From positions 1 through 34,440 of the forward strand of contig JAEUHH010000045.1 of assembly GCA_016795505.1 (NCBI GenBank): a stretch of 34,440 nt of DNA, read 5' to 3'. The notes under the pieces were generated by a model. The model ran no database searches, was not told the origin of the DNA, and worked only from the letters and a program-made list of their open reading frames with translations. The position numbers were made by a program, and so were the translations under genes. Of the stretch, positions 1 to 6,990 are shown piece after piece. This DNA comes from Verrucomicrobiales bacterium (GTDB lineage: Bacteria; Verrucomicrobiota; Verrucomicrobiia; Verrucomicrobiales; DEV007). Numbering within the stretch: the stretch's first letter is position 1; the number at the start of each line of letters is the position of its first letter.

Positions 1-12
1 CCTCGCCCGCTG

Positions 13-85
13 GCATCCCTCCGGGATGCTCGGTTTCTTTTCCATTTGATCCGGTGGTGTCGTCGCTACGCTCCTCAACCACCGG
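13..85. repeat. Composite two-hairpin interspersed element
   Basis: Two palindromes lie next to each other: GCATCCCTCCGGGATGC at 13-29, and a longer one at 51-85 with arms CCGGTGGT and ACCACCGG around a GTCGCTACGC-type loop. The same pair with the same 21-bp gap recurs at 16897-16963. Variants occur at 6603-6631, 6785-6840 and 12571-12587. This looks like a dispersed REP-like element family of the genome. Its function is not known from the sequence. Confidence 0.7.
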
Positions 86-260
86 CTAATAGCTGTGATG
101 CCTGCGGCATCTATTTCGCTCGAAACACCCGTTTGGACCGAAGAGCCGTCTTAATCCCGTGCCATTCCGATCAGACCCTATCTCATCGCCGATCAGACCC
201 GGTTCGATCGGAGACCAGACCCTGTCGCTTCGTCACCGGCGCCTCCCTTTCCTGACAAAC

Positions 261-711
261 ACCCTCGCGAGGGCAAAAATCACCCTCGCGAGGGTGGAAA
301 ATACCCTCCCGAGGGTGGGAAATACCCTCCCAAGGGTAAAAATCACCCTCCCGAGGGTGGGAAACACCCTCCCGAGGGCAAAATCACCCTCCGGAGGGTG
401 GGAAATACCCTCCCAAGGGTAAAAATCACCCTTCCGAGGGTGGGAAACACCCTCCCGAGGGCAAAATCACCCTCCCAAGGGTGGGAGATACCCTCCCAAG
501 GGTAAAAATCACCCTCCCAAGGGTGGGAAATACCCTCCCGAGGGCAAAATCACCCTCCGGAGGGTGGGAAATACCCTCCCAAGGGTAAAAATCACCCTCC
601 CAAGGGTTGGAAATACCCTCCCAAGGGCAAAATCACCATCCCGAGGGTGGAAAACACCCTCTCAAGGGTAAAAATCACCCTCCCAAGAGTAAAAATCACC
701 CTCCAGACCGA
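261..711. repeat. 22-unit palindrome array, 20-21 bp period (array A)
   Basis: Twenty-two copies of a 14-bp imperfect palindrome (consensus ACCCTCCCRAGGGT; the first copies are the perfect ACCCTCGCGAGGGT) start at 261, 282, 303, 324, 345, 366, 386, 407, 428, 449, 469, 490, 511, 532, 552, 573, 594, 615, 635, 656, 677 and 698. Spacers of 6-7 bp mostly alternate between a GGGAAAY type and an AAAAATC type. A higher-order period of exactly 83 bp (four units) is visible: the TAAAAATC spacer follows units 324, 407, 490, 573 and 656, and the GCAAAATC spacer follows 366, 449, 532 and 615. Open frames crossing it are by-products of the repeat. Confidence 0.95.
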
Positions 712-735
712 TCCAGACCGATCCCGGTCGATTCC

Positions 736-801
736 GGGACACAAACGGGACACAAACGGGACACAAACGGGACGCAAACGGGACGCAAACGGGACGCAAC
801 C
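736..801. repeat. 11-bp tandem repeat, 6 copies
   Basis: Six head-to-tail copies of GGGACACAAAC (the last three have GGGACGCAAMC) start at 736, 747, 758, 769, 780 and 791. The period of 11 bp is about one helical turn. The array sits between array A and the promoter of the WXG100-like operon. Confidence 0.9.
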
Positions 802-865
802 GGGCGTATGGGGGAGGGGTTTTGGCTTTTGCGGGCCGATTTCCGGATTTCTCTGAAAGGCCGGC

Positions 866-894
866 TTTCCAAGCGGTGGATTTTCCGCTATAAC
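866..894 (+). promoter_or_regulatory. Putative promoter of the WxD/FtsK operon
   Basis: TTTCCA at 866-871 and TATAAC at 889-894 are separated by 17 bp, a sigma70-like arrangement. Transcription would begin near 901, leaving only about five bases before the ATG at 906. No Shine-Dalgarno sequence is visible there, so the first gene may be translated from a near-leaderless mRNA. The call rests on pattern only. Confidence 0.35.
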
Positions 895-905
895 CCGGCA
901 TTCCC

Positions 906-1178
906 ATGGCCCAGGCTATCATCGATCCCGAAGAAGTGAGGCGTTTCGCCGAGGAGCTGAAGCGCTTCAACATCGACCTCCAGAACCGCACCGCCTCGCT
1001 CCAGGCCCGCTTCGCCGCGCTCGGCGACACGTGGCAGGACCAGGAACAGGCGAAATTCGCCGAGGAATTCGTGCAGACCATGAAGGCGCTGAAGAAATTC
1101 ATCGAAGTCTCCCATCAGCACGGTCCCTATCTGCTGCGCAAGGCCCAGCGGATCGAGGATTACCTGAACCAGCGCTGA
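906..1178 (+). CDS. WXG100-like (ESAT-6-type) small helical protein
   Basis: A 90-residue, almost wholly helical protein of the size typical for WXG100 substrates. A turn in the middle carries W43-Q-D45 where WXG100 proteins have WxG, followed by F51 and F55 at the spacing expected for the second helix. The family is known as small secreted hairpin dimers that engage an FtsK/SpoIIIE ATPase (EccC/EssC) in type VII secretion. Here the gene starts a four-gene run ending in such an ATPase. W-x-D in place of W-x-G departs from the consensus, but the second small protein (1811-2029) has the same change. Secretion and partner are inferred from context. The ATG at 906 follows a good -10 box and has no clear ribosome site. 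Confidence 0.8.
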   Translation: MAQAIIDPEEVRRFAEELKRFNIDLQNRTASLQARFAALGDTWQDQEQAKFAEEFVQTMKALKKFIEVSHQHGPYLLRKAQRIEDYLNQR

Positions 1179-1230
1179 TCCATCGCCCGTCCGCCGTCGT
1201 CCTTTTCCCCGCTCTCTCTCTCCCGCGCCC

Positions 1231-1785
1231 ATGGCCGATCCCCGCGCCCACGTCACTTCCATCGATACGCTGGAGCGTTTCCGCTCCAGTCTGGTGGTCT
1301 TTCTGGAGCGGGCCAATCTGGTCATCGATGAGATCGGCGACGAGACGAACCGCACCCGCATGTGGCTGCAGAGCGACCAGCGGCTCTACTGGAACCAGGA
1401 GATCCGCCGCCGGCGGCAGCGACTCGACGAGGCGCAGGCGCAACTGCTCGCCGCCCGCATCTCGGCCCTGGGCGAGGCCACCCACGCGCATCACCAGGCG
1501 GTCCGCGCGGCGCACGAGGCGGTCCGGGAGGGCGAGGCCAGGCTCCAGGCCGTGGTGCAGTGGAGCCGCCACTTCGACAGCCGGGTCGATCCGCTGTCCA
1601 AGCAGCTCAGCCGGCTGGACAACATCCTGAATGGCGAGATGAAGCACGCGGTCCACTACCTCACCGAGGCCATCCGGAATCTCCAGGAGTATGCCGAGGC
1701 CCGACCCGCCAGCCCGTCGGCCGGCGCACCGATCGACCAACCCGCGCCCGACGGTGCCGCCGATACCCCGCCGGCCGGAGTCTGA
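1231..1785 (+). CDS. Helical, coiled-coil protein of unknown function in the WxD/FtsK operon
   Basis: I do not recognise this 184-aa protein. It is rich in Arg, Gln, Glu and Ala and reads as long amphipathic helices: residues ~10-35 are a more hydrophobic helix, ~45-155 are charged and coiled-coil-like. The last ~25 residues are a Pro/Ala-rich, probably disordered tail. There is no signal peptide or membrane segment. It lies 52 bp after the first WxD protein and 25 bp before the second, so it is almost certainly co-transcribed. Plausible roles are a chaperone or a larger helical substrate of the ATPase; nothing in the sequence decides between these. The ATG at 1231 is the first in-frame start after the upstream stop. 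Confidence 0.7.
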   Translation: MADPRAHVTSIDTLERFRSSLVVFLERANLVIDEIGDETNRTRMWLQSDQRLYWNQEIRRRRQRLDEAQAQLLAARISALGEATHAHHQAVRAAHEAVREGEARLQAVVQWSRHFDSRVDPLSKQLSRLDNILNGEMKHAVHYLTEAIRNLQEYAEARPASPSAGAPIDQPAPDGAADTPPAGV

Positions 1786-1810
1786 CACGACCGTTTTTTT
1801 CCCATCCATC

Positions 1811-2029
1811 ATGAGTGTCCACAGTCAACGCAACCGCCTCGGCGCCCTGATGAAGGAGCTGATGGGCCGCTGGTCCGAGACGAAGCTGGTCTGGCGCGAT
1901 GCCAAGGCGGTGGAATTCGAAAAGCGCTACCTCGCCGAGCTGGTCGACAATGTGAATGCCGCCATGGTGGTGCTGGAGAAGCTCGACCAAACCCTGACCA
2001 AGATCCGGAAAGACTGTGGTGAATCCTGA
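1811..2029 (+). CDS. Second small WxD helical protein (EsxA/B-like)
   Basis: A 72-residue helical protein. The segment W28-R-D30 followed by F36 and Y40 aligns without gaps with W43-Q-D45/F51/F55 of the protein at 906-1178, so the operon encodes two short proteins with the same WxD...F...aromatic signature. EsxA/EsxB substrates also come as pairs of unequal members, so a heterodimer is a reasonable inference. The frame is open further upstream to 1691, but that part would overlap the previous gene and is Pro/Arg-rich. The ATG at 1811, giving MSVHSQ, is the sensible start. The stop overlaps the start of the ATPase gene by 14 bp, suggesting translational coupling. Confidence 0.72.
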   Translation: MSVHSQRNRLGALMKELMGRWSETKLVWRDAKAVEFEKRYLAELVDNVNAAMVVLEKLDQTLTKIRKDCGES

Positions 2030-5000
2030 CTCTCTGCCCCTGCCCGACGACCTGCGCGATCTCCTCGACCGGCTGCGGTCGACGGTGGAGGACTTTGCCG
2101 CCCGCGAGGTCGCGCTCGACCGCGAGCACAATCTGCAACTCCACCGCGCCCGCGAGAGCTGGGAGGAGGGCACGACCCGCCAGCGCGAGATCCACGACGG
2201 CCGGCTCGCGGCCGAGGCCGAGCGCCACGCAGCCCTCCGCGTCGAGTGGGAGGCCCGCGCGGCGCGTCGTCGCGACTGGATCGACCGTGCCCACAAGTCG
2301 GCCCGCAACCGGGTGAGCCGCAGCCTCGCCGAGCAGGAGGGCCACCGGGTCTACCAACTCCAGATGGAGATGATCCAGCAAAAGCGCGACCTCGCCGCCG
2401 CGCGCGAGCATCTCGGGCAGCGCCACGAGGCCTACCAGGCCGAGCTGGCCGGCGAGCGCGAGGCTCTGGGCCGGCTGCGGAAGGCGGCCACCCGTGCGCT
2501 GCGCGGCTACCCGGCTTTCCTCCGCGGTCTGGCGGGCAATGCCGGGGCAGACGCCGCGGCTGACGGTGTCGATCTCGACCAGCTCATCGTGCGCGCCCGG
2601 GAGGACCGGGCCGCCGCCTCGGAGTCGCTGCGCGAGCTGCTCCAGTTCGGCCTGCCGAAGGTGTTCGCCTCCCTGCCGGCGTCGCTGCTGGTCATCATGC
2701 TGGTATTCGCGGGCGCCGGCGCGGCATTCGGCCTGCCGCAGGTGGGGATGAGTTCCCCGGCCGCCATCGGCATCGGCGCGGGCCTGGCTCTGGGCGGCAG
2801 CCTGATCGTGCTGCTGCTCCACGCCACCGGCCGCACCCAGGCGGCGCCGTATGCCGAGGTGCTGGTCTCCCGGCTGCGCCGCTGCCGCGAGGGGCTCGAT
2901 GCCGCCGCGAAGGCCTCGGAGCGCGATCTCGAGACCACCCTGGCGCGCATGGAGGCGCAGGTCGAGGCGACTTCCACGACTTTTGACCAGCAGCGCCGGG
3001 TCTCGCCCGAGCAGTCGCAGGCGCAAAAGGCGGAAAAGCAGCGGAAGCTCGACGAGCAGGTCACCCGGTTGCTCGCCCACCACGACACGGTCGCGAACCG
3101 GCGTCTGGATGCGCTGGATGCGGCCGAGCGCGAGGCGCTGGCGGGTCTGCAAGCGGCCGCCGATGCCGTGCTGGCCGGGCTCGACGAGACCAACGATGCC
3201 GCCGTCGCCCGGCTCGCCGAGGTCCACCGGGTGCGCTGGGATCAACTGGAAGCCGCCTGGCGCGAGGCCATCGAGCCCCTTTACGCCACCATCCAGCGCA
3301 TGGAGGCGCAATCGGCTGCGCTGTTCCCCGACTGGAGCCGCGAGTATCTCGACGGGTGGAAGGCGCCTGACGATTTTGCCAATGCCGCCCGCCTCGGGGC
3401 GCTGGACGTGGATGTCACCAAGCTCGCCAAGGCGGTGCCGCAGAGTCCGCGGCTCGCGCTGCCGGGGCCGGCGCGGTTCCGCCTGCCCATCTCGCTGGTC
3501 ATGCCGCAGCTCGGCTCGGTGTTGTTCGAGTCGGATGGCGGTGGGGCCGGGCGCGATGCCATGCTCGCCAGTCTCAACCAGCTCATCCTGCGCCTGCTCT
3601 CGGTGGCGCCTCCGGCCAAGCTGAGTTTCACCATCATCGATCCGGTCGGCCTGGGGGATGGCTTTTCCGGCCTCATGCACCTCGCCGACTATGACGAGAG
3701 CCTGATCAGCAGCCGCATCTGGACCCAGAGCCAGCAGATCGATGCCCGGCTGGGCGACCTGAATGACCACATCGAGAAGGTCATCCAGATGTACCTGCGC
3801 AATGAGTTTCCCAACATCACGGAATACAACCGGCAGGCGGGCAAGATCGCGGAGAAATATCACTTCGTCGTCATCGCCGACTTTCCGGCCAATTTCAGCG
3901 AACTCGCCGCGAAGCGCCTGCTCAGCATCGCCACCAGCGGCGCGCGCTGCGGCGTGTATCTGCTGATGCATTGGGACCGCAAGCGGCCCGCGCCGCAGGA
4001 GTTCGTTGCCGACCAGGTGCGCCCCCACTGCCTGCGCATCGTCGCCCGGCAGGGCGGGCAGCCGGCGCTGGACGATGCCGCCATCCCCGGCGCGCCGCTG
4101 GTGCTCGACCGCCTGCCGGACGAGGCGTCGCTGACCAACGACCTCATTCACCGGCTCGGCGCCGCCAGCCGCGATGCCGAGCGTGTCCAGGTGCCGTTCA
4201 AAGACATCGCCCCGGCCGCGGATGCCCTCTGGAGTGTCGAGACCACCAAGGAACTGCGCGTGCCCATCGGCCGCACCGGGGCGACGAAGCTGCAATACCT
4301 GGCCATCGGTCGCGACACCCGCCAGCACGCCCTGATCGCCGGCAAGACCGGATCGGGCAAGTCGACCCTGTTCCACGTCATGATCACCAATCTCTCGCTG
4401 TGGTGCTCGCCGGACGAGGTGGAGTTCTACCTGGTGGACTTCAAGAAAGGGGTCGAGTTCAAGTGTTACGCCAATGCCCGCCTGCCCCACGCCCGCGTCA
4501 TCGCCATCGAGAGCGACCGGGAGTTCGGCCTCAGCGTGCTGCAGCGCCTCGACGATGAGCTGAAGCGCCGCGGCGATCTGTTCCGCCAGCTCGGCGTGCA
4601 GGACCTGCCCGGTTACGAGAAAGCCGGCGGCCGGGAGGCGATCCCGCGCACCCTGCTGCTCATCGACGAGTTTCAGGAGTTCTTCGTCGAGGATGACCGC
4701 ATCGCGCAGAATGCGAACGTCCTGCTCGACCGCATCGTGCGCCAGGGCCGCGCCTTCGGCATCCATGTCATCCTGGGCTCGCAGACGCTCGGTGGCGCCT
4801 ACACGCTGGCCCGCACCACGCTGGGCCAGATGGTCATCCGCATCGCGCTCCAGTGCAACGAAGCCGACGCCTACCTCATCATGGATGACAGCAATCCGGC
4901 CCCGCGCCTGCTGACCCGTCCGGGGGAGGGCATTTACAACGACCAGGCCGGCATGATCGAGGGCAACAGCCCCTTCCAGGTCGTGTGGCTGTCCGACGAG

Positions 5001-5936
5001 GAGCGCGAGGACTGGCTGCGGCAGGTAAGCCGTCATGCCGCCGCCACGGGACGCGAGTTTGCCGCGCCGATCGTGTTCGAGGGCAATGCCCCGGCCGACA
5101 TTCGCGAGAACGCGCCGCTGCGCCGCGCCCTGGCCGCGCACACCGCCCTCAGCCACGCGGCGCCGGAGATCCACTGGTGGCTGGGCGCGCCCAATGCCAT
5201 CAAGGGCCCGACGCAGGCCGTCTTCCAGCGCCAGAGTGGCAACCACCTGCTCATCGTGGGCCAGCGGGACGAAGCCGCTCTGACCATGTTCACCGTGGGG
5301 CTCATCAGTCTCTCCGCCCAGTTTCCCGCCGGCGGAGTGCGTTTCGTCCTGCTCGACAGCAGTGCCCCGGAGACTCCCGAGCGCGAGCATCTGGAGCACG
5401 TCGCGGGACTGTTGCCGCATCCCATCACGGTGGCCCGCGGTCATGACCTCGAGACGGCGATGGCCGGGCTGGCCGCCGAGCTGGACCGCCGCCAGCACGA
5501 CGAATCCGCCTCGGCCACGGCGCCGGCGGTGTTCCTGCTCATCAACGGCCTCCAGCGCATCAAAAAGCTCAAATACGAGGAGGATTTCAGCTTTTCCCTC
5601 GACGACACCGCCGGCGGCGGCAGCCCCGGCACGCAGTTGAACACCCTGATCGCCGAGGGCCCCGCGCTCGGCATCCATGTCGTCGCCACCTGCGACACCT
5701 ACAACAACCTGAACCGCATGCTCAGCCGCAAGGCGCTCAGCGAATTCGAGATGCGCGTGCTCTTCCAGATGAGCGCGAACGACTCCGCCAGCCTCATCGA
5801 CTCCCCCAAGGCCAGCGGTCTCGGTCTCCATCGTGCGCTCTTCTACAACGAGCAGGAAGGCTACCTGGAGACCTTCCGTCCCTATGCCCAGCCGGATCGG
5901 GGGTGGTTTGAGGAAGCGGGTGGTTTTCTCAAGTGA
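2016..5936 (+). CDS. FtsK/SpoIIIE-type membrane-anchored ATPase, EccC/EssC-like
   Basis: A 1306-aa protein. Residues ~1-165 are charged coiled coil. Two membrane segments follow at ~220-242 and ~249-270, then a second coiled coil at ~285-430. Three ATPase-like modules come next. The first (~485-665) has no Walker A and only remnants of strands. The second (~750-1000) is intact, with GKTGSGKST at 776-784 and LLLIDEF containing D884-E885. The third (~1040-1285) has a broken P-loop (GQRDEAA from residue 1082) and a degenerate Walker B (LLINGL). Three tandem modules behind a short membrane anchor match EccC/EssC of type VII secretion better than DNA-pumping FtsK, which has four N-terminal membrane helices and a gamma domain; neither is seen here. 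The GTG at 2016 (or 2019) overlaps the upstream gene. The likely job is energising export of the two WxD proteins. Confidence 0.85.
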   Translation: MVNPDSLPLPDDLRDLLDRLRSTVEDFAAREVALDREHNLQLHRARESWEEGTTRQREIHDGRLAAEAERHAALRVEWEARAARRRDWIDRAHKSARNRVSRSLAEQEGHRVYQLQMEMIQQKRDLAAAREHLGQRHEAYQAELAGEREALGRLRKAATRALRGYPAFLRGLAGNAGADAAADGVDLDQLIVRAREDRAAASESLRELLQFGLPKVFASLPASLLVIMLVFAGAGAAFGLPQVGMSSPAAIGIGAGLALGGSLIVLLLHATGRTQAAPYAEVLVSRLRRCREGLDAAAKASERDLETTLARMEAQVEATSTTFDQQRRVSPEQSQAQKAEKQRKLDEQVTRLLAHHDTVANRRLDALDAAEREALAGLQAAADAVLAGLDETNDAAVARLAEVHRVRWDQLEAAWREAIEPLYATIQRMEAQSAALFPDWSREYLDGWKAPDDFANAARLGALDVDVTKLAKAVPQSPRLALPGPARFRLPISLVMPQLGSVLFESDGGGAGRDAMLASLNQLILRLLSVAPPAKLSFTIIDPVGLGDGFSGLMHLADYDESLISSRIWTQSQQIDARLGDLNDHIEKVIQMYLRNEFPNITEYNRQAGKIAEKYHFVVIADFPANFSELAAKRLLSIATSGARCGVYLLMHWDRKRPAPQEFVADQVRPHCLRIVARQGGQPALDDAAIPGAPLVLDRLPDEASLTNDLIHRLGAASRDAERVQVPFKDIAPAADALWSVETTKELRVPIGRTGATKLQYLAIGRDTRQHALIAGKTGSGKSTLFHVMITNLSLWCSPDEVEFYLVDFKKGVEFKCYANARLPHARVIAIESDREFGLSVLQRLDDELKRRGDLFRQLGVQDLPGYEKAGGREAIPRTLLLIDEFQEFFVEDDRIAQNANVLLDRIVRQGRAFGIHVILGSQTLGGAYTLARTTLGQMVIRIALQCNEADAYLIMDDSNPAPRLLTRPGEGIYNDQAGMIEGNSPFQVVWLSDEEREDWLRQVSRHAAATGREFAAPIVFEGNAPADIRENAPLRRALAAHTALSHAAPEIHWWLGAPNAIKGPTQAVFQRQSGNHLLIVGQRDEAALTMFTVGLISLSAQFPAGGVRFVLLDSSAPETPEREHLEHVAGLLPHPITVARGHDLETAMAGLAAELDRRQHDESASATAPAVFLLINGLQRIKKLKYEEDFSFSLDDTAGGGSPGTQLNTLIAEGPALGIHVVATCDTYNNLNRMLSRKALSEFEMRVLFQMSANDSASLIDSPKASGLGLHRALFYNEQEGYLETFRPYAQPDRGWFEEAGGFLK

Positions 5937-5966
5937 AAGGTAAAAAGTGAAAGGTAAAAAGTGGAG
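5935..5966. repeat. Short GTGAAAGGTAAAAA direct repeat
   Basis: Two tandem copies of GTGAAAGGTAAAAA begin at the stop of the ATPase gene. A related A/G-rich motif in the opposite orientation (reading TTACTCTTCACTTTTT on the plus strand) lies at about 6895-6930, at the other end of the same gene-free stretch. The two may be the edges of one inserted block. Confidence 0.6.
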
Positions 5967-6050
5967 AGAGTGAGGAGAGAGGGTGTGAGACAGGAAAGTC
6001 AGGGCAGGCGATTCTGCCCGGTTCAAGGTGGGGCTGTCTCTGGCTGAGTA

Positions 6051-6317
6051 GATAAGCCCCGTCCCCGGAGCGGCCGGAAAAGGTAGCCCGCGCTGGATGA
6101 GCCACGGTCCCGGAGCGGCCGGAGTATGGAGCCGGGGAAGATAAGCCACCGCCCCGGAGCGGCCAGAAAAGGCAGCCCGCGCTGGATGAGTCGCGTCCCC
6201 GGAGCGGCCGGAGTATGGAGCCGGGGAAGATAAGCCACGGTCCCGGAGCGGCCGGAAGAGGCAGCCCGCGCTGGATGAGCCACGGCCCCGGAGGGGTCGG
6301 AGAAATTAGCCGGTGGC
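6051..6317. repeat. Six-unit 44/45-bp repeat with alternating subtypes
   Basis: Units beginning GATAAGCC or GATGAGCC start at 6051, 6096, 6140, 6185, 6229 and 6274 (steps of 45, 44, 45, 44, 45). All share CCCCGGAGCGGCCGGA. Odd units continue AAAAGGCAGCCCGCGCTG and even units continue GTATGGAGCCGGGG, so the true period is 89 bp. The last unit is diverged. No gene is supported here; minus-strand open frames only read the repeat. Confidence 0.9.
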
Positions 6318-6478
6318 GACAGCCACCGGATAACGGCCCACCCTGACGAGACCGCCCCGGCAGGGGCGGCGGAACGGTATCGGGGTCAGGCGCCCACGAC
6401 CCGGTGTCCTCTTGTTGGCGCCCCATCCGGGGCGCTCGTTTTTTTGGGGGCGGATACCGGTGGCTGTCGCCACCGGCT
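6308..6478. repeat. 22-bp perfect inverted repeat flanking a terminator-like hairpin
   Basis: 6308-6329 is the exact reverse complement of 6457-6478 (core CCGGTGGCGACAGCCACCGG). The enclosed ~127 bp include the GC-rich stem-loop with a T run at 6418-6445. This looks like another dispersed palindromic element. There is no coding evidence inside. Confidence 0.8.
6418..6445 (+). terminator. Rho-independent terminator-like stem-loop
   Basis: The stem GCGCCCC / GGGGCGC with loop ATCC is followed by TCG and seven T. It is about 480 bp after the FtsK-type gene on the same strand, so it could end that transcript, but it lies inside the inverted-repeat element and may be part of that element. Confidence 0.4.
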
Positions 6479-6990
6479 CATTCCCGTCGAGCCTCCGGCT
6501 CGAAAGGGGGAAAGCCGTGAAGGGGACACGTAGGCGAGAATGCGTCGTTTTCCGCACCGGCCGATCCGGTGAGAAGGGAGCCGGAGGCTTCCCGGATATA
6601 AGCCGGTGGTGAAGCGAAGCGGAACCACCGGACCTCCCGCCAAAAACCGTGGCCCGCCCCGGAGGGGCGGCGGAAGCGTGGCCCAGCGCAACCATTCCCA
6701 TTCCAACCCAAATGCTCTGGCGCTGTCGATTCCCGACGCCTCTCGCGCCTCGGCCGGGGCGCCATCCATCCTCCGCGATGGTGACCGGTGGTTCCGCTGC
6801 GCTCCACGACCGGCTACGTTCCATCGTCCCTCCGGGACGACTCTGCCTCCGATGCTCGCCCGAGAAATGACATCGCCCGCCGCCCTCTCGCTGCTTACTC
6901 TTCACTCTTCACTTTTTACTCTTCACTTCTTCCTCCCCCCGATTCCCGCCATCCGACTCCATTGCCGCCTGGTGCGAAGCGTGTCACCCT
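6479..6990. other. Gene-free stretch with dispersed hairpins
   Basis: No credible gene is seen. CCGGTGGT/ACCACCGG-type hairpins sit at 6603-6631 and 6785-6813, with a TCGTCCCTCCGGGACGA palindrome at 6824-6840 just after the second. A T/C-rich CACTCTTCAC motif at ~6893-6930 mirrors the A/G-rich motif at 5935-5966. Confidence 0.6.

Noticed and set aside
261-711. CRISPR array
   Set aside because: Repeats are only 14 bp and the 6-7 bp spacers are themselves repeated in two types; no cas genes are nearby.
1809-6149. 1446-codon minus-strand open frame opposite the FtsK-type gene
   Set aside because: It is antisense to a gene with clear Walker motifs, and its protein is low-complexity Gly/Arg/Val-rich without domains; high GC at third positions keeps the frame open.
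6306-6905. Minus-strand open frames in the 6.3-6.9 kb gap
   Set aside because: Arg/Gly/Pro-rich translations of dispersed hairpins, overlapping each other in several frames; no protein features.
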